From Chrysophaeum taylorii (taxonomy: Eukaryota > Sar > Pelagophyceae > Pelagomonadales > Pelagomonadaceae): a stretch of 64,000 nt of DNA. Where the stretch lies: assembly GCA_029834535.1 (NCBI GenBank), contig JAQMWT010000370.1, positions 202,572 through 266,571 of the forward strand, given 5' to 3'. Every line of letters starts with the position of its first letter. Position 1 is the first letter of the stretch. The notes beneath the pieces are model-generated. The model did not search any database. It saw only the letters and a program-made list of their open reading frames with translations, and was not told where the DNA came from. Positions 57,886 through 64,000 of the stretch are shown here, in pieces. The position numbers were made by a program, and so were the translations under genes.

Positions 57886-60800
57886 ATGCGCCACGCCCTC
57901 CTCCTCATTATCATGGCAACGACCGACGCGCCGTCCTCCTCCGCCACCGCCGCCTACAGAGACCTCGCCGACGACGAAATTCTCGCGCTCTGGCGCGATC
58001 GCAACGAACGATGCGAACCCTGTTCGGCCGAGGGATGCGACGCCTGCTGCCGGACCGGCCGCCGATTCTCGACGAAGCACGATGGCTACACGTATGTCTA
58101 CGGCCGCCAACGTCGAATCAACGCCGCGCGCCTCCTCCGGACCGACGCGAACGACGCGATTCCGGCGCCCGTCGGACAGGTACGCACGGTCAACGGTCCT
58201 CCGCAGCCTCGCGTCGCCCCGGCCGCGCTCGCTCCCGACGCGACCTTGCCCGCCGCCACCCGCGAAACCGCCGTCGACGACGCCGCGGCTAAGTATCGGA
58301 GCTTCACCGATGCCCAGATCCTCGACTTCTGGCAACACCGCGAGGACGCGTGCGCGTCGTGCGCGGGACGCGGCTGCGACACCTGCTATCGAACGGGGTA
58401 CCGTTTTACGTTCAAGCACGCCGGATACAGATACGTCCGCGAACGCCACCGCCGCCTCGCCGCGTGCCACGCTTCGCCCGAGGAGGCCGCGGCTCAGAGA
58501 GACGCGCACGCGAACAGCCAACGGCAGTCGCGAGCGCGCGCCGACGCGCGGGGCGAGCGCGACGCTCGACTGGCGACCGATGCGGCCGAGCGGCGCGAAT
58601 CGCGCAACCGCGCCGACGAACGAGGGGACCGCGACGCCCGGCTCGCAACCAACGCCCAGGAACAACGCGAGTCGCGCCAACGAACCGACGACCACGGGCA
58701 GCGCGCCGCGCGCCTCGCCGCCCACGCCGCCGAACAGCGACGCGCCCGCCAAAATGTCGTCAACGAAGTGCGGCGACGCCCGACCTTCGTCGCCCGCTGC
58801 GCCCTCGAGGACTTCGACGACAGAAACGTCCCCACGCACGACGCCGGCGCGATGGACAAAGTCTGTCCGTACTGCTACGCGCTTTACTGGAAGTCCGAGG
58901 AGACGACCAGAGGCACATACAACCGGTGCTGCTCGGGGGGCACGATCGTGCTTCCCGACCCTCCGAACCCGCCTCCGGAGTTCGTCCATCTCATCACGAC
59001 ACCCCACGCCACCGGCATCGCCTTCAGAGCCGACACCCGCAAGCTCAACAACGCTTTCACGTTCGCGAGCATGCAGGTCCACGACGAGCGCCCGTTCGCC
59101 AGAAGCAGCACGACCTCGACCAATCGGTGCCCCCTCAGCGCCCTGCGCATCTCGGGGCAAATACACCACCGCCTCGGCTCCTTGCGGCCGCGGGCCGGCG
59201 AGGCGCCGATGTTCGCGCAGACGTACCTGCTCGATCCCGGCACGCAACTCCAGCACCGTCTCCAGTCCTCGCTCCTGAACGATCACGTCGTCCGCACCGT
59301 CCAGGACGTCATCCTGGCCAACAACCGCTTCGTCCGAACGTTTCGACACGCCGACGCCTACATCAACAGCGCGAACGCCGACGCAACCAACGCCCGAATC
59401 GTCATCCACGCGGAACAAAGGCCCGCCGACCACCACGCGCGACGCGGAAACGCGCAGGTCGTCGACGAGGTCGCCATGATCGTCCTCGGCGACGAAGAGA
59501 CCGCCGTGCCGAACCGCGACATCGTCGTCCACTGCGAGGGCGCGCACGGGCGGCCCGAGCTCGAGCTCATCAGCATCTACAACGGGCAGCGCGATCCCCT
59601 TCACTTCACCCTCATGTTCCCCACGGGGCGGCCCAGCGGCTACAACATCGGAATCAACAAGGTTAACCCCGAGGACGGGACCGCCCGCCTCACCACCATC
59701 ACGCCAAAGGAATATTACGTTTATCGCGCGCACCTCCGCGCGCCAAAACCCGGACAAACCACCTGCCGGCCCCGAGGACGAGACCAACAGAGAGACCAAG
59801 AGCGAGACCAACAGAGACGCAACAACAACACTTCGCCGGTACTGGCCCTCGCCCTCCACGTTTTTCCTCATCCACCGCCTCAACCGCTTGAGCCACGAGT
59901 ACTTCCTCGACGGCGCCGTCAAGATGGAGGTGTCGCGGATCGAGTGGTGCCGCCGGAACCAAAGAAGCTGCGCGCCGATCTCTACTTCGGTCTCCAAGAC
60001 GCCGTCGCGGATGGCGAGGCGGGCAACGCGGGCAAACGCAGCATCCTCCCGTCCACGTTCAAGGGGTCGCAGCGAGAGATGCGCGCCGCCTACCAGGACG
60101 CCATGGCCATCGTCAGAGTTTGCGGCAGGCCCTCATTCTTCATTACGTTCACGTGCAACCCGAAGTGGGACGAAATCATGGCCGAGCTCTACGAGCACGA
60201 GGAGCCCCACATGCGACCCGACCTCATCATCCGCGTCTTTCACATTAAGCTCGCCGAGCTCCTCCGCGACCTCACCGAGCGCCTGTCCTCGGCCGCGTGC
60301 ACGCGTACACGTACACGATCGAGTACCAGAAGCGGGGCCTGCCCCACGCCCACATCCTCCTCATCCTCGACAGCCGAGACGACATCGCCGCCGACGACGT
60401 CGACAAGGTCGCCTGCGCAGAGTTCCCCGACCCGAACGACCCGAGACAAAGGAACTCCACCAAATCGTCGTCAACCACATGCTCCACGGGCCCTGCGGCC
60501 GCGACTACCCGTCGTGCCCCTGCATGCAGGACGGAGAATGCTCCAAGCGCTTTCCCAAAGAATTCCAACGGCACACGACCGTCCCGGAGGACAACTACGT
60601 CCAATACCGCCGCCGCTCGCCCCAAGACGGCGGCCGCACCTATACCAAGGTCATAAACGGCCGCCCCTGCGTCATCGACAACAGATGGATCGTCCCCTAC
60701 AACCCCTGGCTCCTCAAGAAATACAAGACGCACCTCAACGTCGAGATCTGCTGCACCATCCACGTCTGCGCCTACCTGTACAAATATGTCTTCAAGGGCC

Positions 60801-61030
60801 CGGACAGCGCAACGATCACGATCCGGCAAGACACGTCTCGCGGCCACCGCGACCCCCCCCCCCTGGACGAGATTTCGACGTACCAGACCGGCCGCTACAT
60901 TTGCTCGACGGAGGCCCTCAACCGCATCTTCGGCAACGAAACCCACGCGAGGCACCCCGCCGTCTTCCACCTCGCCGTCCACCTCGAAAACGGCCAGCGG
61001 GACTACTGGCAGGATTCCGACGACCCGCGA
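57886..61030 (+). pseudogene. Helitron N-terminal region and HUH Rep domain, frame-broken
   Basis: The N-terminus carries two Cys modules, CEPCSAEGCDACCRTG and CASCAGRGCDTCYRTG (C-x2-C-x4-C-x2-C), each followed by RF.KH.GY.YV. Three ~23-residue Arg-rich repeats (ARGERDARLATDAAERRESR and two relatives) come next, then a zinc-like CPYCYALYW and the Helitron_like_N block (DEVAMIVLGDEE, LHFTLMFPTGRPSGYNIGIN, LPSTFKGSQREMRAAYQDAM, FITFTCNPKWDEI). The Rep HUH motif is GLPHAHILLIL (His at 60345 and 60351). The tyrosine motif is AYLYKYVFKGPDS near 60770-60808, with both tyrosines present. Frame order is 1, 2 (about 59836), 1 (about 59962), 3 (about 60290), 2 (about 60450), 3 (about 61030), so single-base indels have broken it. 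Confidence 0.88.
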
Positions 61031-63108
61031 GCGCCTCGGCCTCGACGAGAACGACTTCTCGACGGATACCGTGGCGCGCATGTACGCCGTCTCTCCCAAG
61101 AACCAGGAGGCCTTCCACATGCGCGTCCTCCTGACAGTCGTCCGCGGGCCCACCTGCTACTCCGACTTGCGCATCGTGCCCGGGAAAAACAACGACGAGC
61201 CGTACGACACCTTCAAGGAAGCCTGCAAGGCGCGGAACCTCCTCCACGACGACGCCGAATGGACCAAGTGCCTCGAGGCCGCCGCGGTCTCCAACACCGC
61301 GTACGAGCAACGGTTGCTCTTCGCCATGCTCATCACTCACTGCGAGCTCACTAACCCCTTCGCCATCTGGGAAGCCACGAAGAAAACCCTTACCACCGAC
61401 ATCCTCCGCCGGTACCGGACACATCACCGGAACCAGGACCTCGACCTCAACGAGAGCATGGAGAACGAAGCCCTCGACATCCAGGCCCACCTCGAAGGCG
61501 CCGGCATGACAATGCGCCAAGTCGGCTTGCCCGAGCCCACGCAGGCCGAGCAGCTCACGTCGCGGTTCGTCGCCGAGGAACTCCGCTTCGGCGACACCCG
61601 GGAGAAGCGCGCCGCCCTCGCCGAGATCCTGCGCCGCAACCTCGAAAGCATGCGCCAGCACAACCAGCCGCAGCTCGACACCTTCAACGAGATCATGATC
61701 TCGTCTACCAAGGTAGTCCCCATGCTCCTCGCGCCCGGCGCCGCCTTCTTCATACAGGCGGCCGCGGGAACCGGCAAAACTTTCCTCTGCCAGACGCTCC
61801 TCGCAGCCGTGCGCGAACGCCACCACGTTGCGCTCGCCACCGCGAGCTCCGGCATCGCCGCCACGCTCCTCCAGGGCGGCCGCACCGCGCACTCGCGTTT
61901 CAAGATCCCGCTCAACGTGTCCGACACGAGCGTCTGCAACGTCACGAGAAACAAGAAGGACCGCACCCGCGACGTCCTCACCAAGGCCAAGCTCATTTTG
62001 TGGGACGAAGCGCCCATGACGAACAAGGACACGCTCATGACCGTGGACCGCACGCTGCGCGACATCCTCATGACCGACGCGCCCTTCGGCGGCAAGGTCA
62101 TCGTCTTCCTCGGCGACTTCCGCCAGACGCTGCCGATCGTCAAGCGCGGCCGCCGGTACGAAATCGTCGGCGCCTGCATCAAGAACGCGCCCGTCTGGGC
62201 CCACGTTCGTGTCCGCGAGCTCACCGTCAACATGCGCGTCAAAATGTCTGGCGGCCAGGACCAAGTCGACCTCCAACAGTTCGCCGACTTCCTCCTCCGC
62301 GTCGGAAACGGCACGCTGCCCACCGAGCCCGCCCTCGGCGACGACTGGATCAACCTCGGCACCCACGTGCCCCACGTCGACAGCCCGCCGACTTAACCGC
62401 CCGCGTCTACGGCGAAGCCCGCTTCGACGACCCCGCGTGGCTTTTCGAACGCGCGGTTCTCACGCCCAAGAACTCGAACGTCGACCATTACAACGCCGAG
62501 ATGACCGCGACCTTCCCCGGCTCCACCGTCCACACCTTCCACTCGGCCAACGAAGTCGCATACGAGGACGACCCCGTCCTCTACCCCATCGAATTCTTGA
62601 ACTCCCTCACGCCCAGCGGCATGCCTCCCCACGAACTCAGACTCAAGGTCGGCATGCCCGTCATGCTCCTTCGAAACGCCACCCCCCTCCACTCCAACGG
62701 AACGCGCTACGTTCTCCTCCGCGTCGTAACCGACTGCCTCCTCGAACTCGCCACCTGGATCAAAGACGAAGCCGGCGTCCCCCAACGACACACGCTCCTG
62801 GTCCCCGCTTCACGTTTACGACCACCGGCAACGACTACCCCTTCACATTGCGACGCCGCCAGTTCCCACTGCGCCCCGCTTTCGCGATGACCATCAACAA
62901 ATCCCAAGGCCAAACCCTTAAAAAGGTTGGCCTCCTCCTCCCCGAACCCGTCTTTTCCCACGGCCAACTATACGTCGCCCTTAGCCGCGTCGGCCGCCGT
63001 GAAGACTTCGTCTTCTACGCCCAGAACAACACCTTCGTCCGCGACTACGCCCGCCGCCACCCCGGCGCCTACACCAAAAACATTGTCTACAAGGAAATAC
63101 TCCAATAA
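61030..63108 (+). pseudogene. Helitron Pif1-type helicase domain, frame-broken
   Basis: Continues the Rep protein. The largest intact piece (frame 3, to a stop at 62396) holds FIQAAAGTGKTFLCQTLLAA (Walker A, near 61752-61811), ATASSGIAATLLQGGRTAHS, KLILWDEAPMTNKDTLMTVD (Walker B) and [16 protein letters not shown] frame change near 62390 leads to [40 protein letters not shown] and TRYVLL, and another near 62800 to [20 protein letters not shown] with [13 protein letters not shown]. It ends at [11 protein letters not shown], stop at 63108. All helicase motifs are otherwise present, which suggests recent decay. Confidence 0.9.
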
Positions 63109-63360
63109 AAACGGCCCTCGGCCATCACATAGTCCATCCGCAAAAAACGCAAAGCCGAAAATAAACAGGCATAATGCTAACCCCCAGAACGCTTCGCGCA
63201 ACGGAAAGGAAGGAAAAGGGTGCACACCCTAACCCAAGAACGAAAAACTTACCAAGAAATCTTCAAGAACCGAAAACACTCAATTTCCACGGCGTGCGAC
63301 GGCTTTTTTCGTCGGCTCCCGAGACGCGGCGGCCGTCGAGGCCATGGGGGGTCCGGGGTG

Positions 63361-63457
63361 TCCCCCGGCGGGGTTTGGGGGCAGAGCCCCCAATTCCGGG
63401 GGTTCGGGGCTTGCCCCCGAGAAAAAGGCCGAAAAAAACCCGACTTGGCCTTACTAG
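63361..63457 (+). other. GC-rich hairpins and putative Helitron 3' terminus
   Basis: Hairpins: GGGGGC-AGA-GCCCCC at 63377-63391 and GGGGC-TT-GCCCC at 63406-63417, then an AAGGCC..GGCCTT pair (about 63425-63452) just before CTAG at 63454-63457. Helitrons end in CTRR with a hairpin a few bases before; the AAGGCC pair has a loop of about 16 bases, which is larger than usual, so the exact hairpin is unsettled. Confidence 0.5.
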
Positions 63458-64000
63458 TAACTACTAATCGACAGATGTTTGTCTGTCTGTCCTCGATTTA
63501 GGGTAAGGATCAGGTAGGCGCGAGAGTAAGGATCAGGTAGGAACGAGAGCCAGACAGTGATCCTCCAAGCCGTCTACGGCGACCTCGCAGACTGTTTCCA
63601 CGACCCGCGGCGGCTCTTTCAGCGCGCCATTCTCACGCCCCGTCGAAACGATGTTGTCGATGCTGACAAACGCGCATGACCGCGGCCTTTTTCCCGGAGA
63701 CGAGGCGTCGGAGTTCTTTTCGGCCGACTAGGTTGGGTCGGAAGACGACGCCTCTCTTTACAGTCGAGTTTTCAACTCCCTGACAACCAACGGCATGCTG
63801 ACTTTGATCGCGAGCTTAGCTCTCGCAACCTCGACCCGTCGCACGGCCACTGCAACGGTACTAGATACATGATCGATCGTGTCGTTGTCACCGAGGCTCC
63901 TCCAACCTGTCCCTCAAGGCCCGCCGACGCCAAACGATCAACAAGAGCCAGGGCCAGACGCCCCGCGAGGTCGGCGTCCTCTTCCCAAGCCCGTCTTCTG
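63458..64000 (+). mobile_element. Helitron-derived element, copy C (cut by window end)
   Basis: Starts TAACTACTAATCGACAGATG with a TGTC tract and continues GGGTAAGGATCAGG, as in copies A and B. The helicase relic reads LQAVYGDLADCFHDPRRLFQ and RAILTPRRNDVVDAD (63560-63665), then NGTRYMIDRVVV-like sequence near 63850, and reaches the [16 protein letters not shown] block (in plus-strand frames at 63928-63985) where the window stops. It belongs to a different Helitron family from the near-complete copy next to it. Confidence 0.75.

Larger units (their letters stand above)
57886..63457 (+). mobile_element. Nearly complete Helitron (rolling-circle transposon)
   Basis: It encodes, in order, a Helitron_like_N region, an HUH Rep nuclease and a Pif1-type helicase, the set that defines Helitrons. 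The coding region spans 57886-63108 but needs at least seven frame changes, so this copy is probably inactive. The proposed 3' end is CTAG at 63454-63457 (consensus CTRR) followed by T, preceded by AAGGCC..GGCCTT and by strong GC hairpins. The 5' TC terminus was not identified; the coding start is used as the left limit and the real left end is further upstream. Confidence 0.88.

Noticed and set aside
57838-59997. 719-residue minus-strand ORF opposite the Helitron Rep
   Set aside because: Antisense shadow with Val/Gly/Arg bias; the plus strand shows Helitron_like_N motifs.

Overview
This window is nuclear DNA of a eukaryotic microbe. It has long GC-rich, almost intronless genes, a eukaryotic ribosomal protein gene (eL27) with a short GT-AG intron, cilium and tubulin-modification genes, and Copia and Helitron transposable elements. 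The cadherin-like/Cys-rich/polytopic receptor at the left edge, an NPL4 without its zinc finger and the GT8/sulfotransferase fusion suggest a flagellated alga of the stramenopile (pelagophyte-like) or a related chromist group. That placement is inference from gene style, not proof.

Layout. 0-5 kb: 3' part of a large membrane receptor-like gene, then a PlsC acyltransferase. 5-10.3 kb: a dispersed repeat and a decayed Ty1/Copia retrotransposon with short LTRs. 10.6-21.7 kb: a dense run of genes, namely CCP5-type tubulin deglutamylase, divergent actin-related protein, small membrane protein, GFA-fold protein, tubulin ligase-like TTLL, multi-EF-hand protein and a SUMF2-like paralogue of formylglycine-generating enzyme. 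21.7-24.5 kb: gene-poor, with the second copy of the dispersed repeat. 24.5-33.1 kb: armadillo-like protein, a 1741-residue transmembrane receptor ending in a PARP domain, and eL27. 33.2-45.8 kb: two inverted copies of a Helitron-derived element bracket TMEM18, CDK11-like kinase, a small secreted-type protein, NPL4, a GDT1 ion transporter, an 18-copy minisatellite and about 4.8 kb of gene-poor DNA. 45.8-55.1 kb: SLC33A1-like acetyl-CoA transporter, a GT8-sulfotransferase-GT8 fusion, a SAC1-like protein without the catalytic motif, and a MATE transporter. 55.1-64 kb: a motif array, gene-poor DNA, a nearly complete but frame-broken Helitron, and the start of a third Helitron-derived repeat.

Genes mostly alternate in orientation, with very short divergent gaps (67-390 bp) and convergent 3' ends that touch or overlap by 4-11 bp. 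CCP5 and TTLL act in opposite directions on tubulin glutamate chains and sit with an EF-hand protein in one block. The ER/Golgi side is represented by the SUMF2-like protein, GDT1, SLC33A1, the glycosyl/sulfotransferase fusion and the SAC1-like protein.

The strongest candidate for something undescribed is the receptor at 27.0-32.2 kb. It has a 5'-nucleotidase-like plus ligand-binding ectodomain, one membrane span, and cytoplasmic WWE, SH3-like and PARP catalytic domains in a single uninterrupted reading frame.

Starts: where a frame is open upstream without an ATG I moved the start to the first plausible ATG. All homology calls are from recognised motifs read by eye, with no database search.
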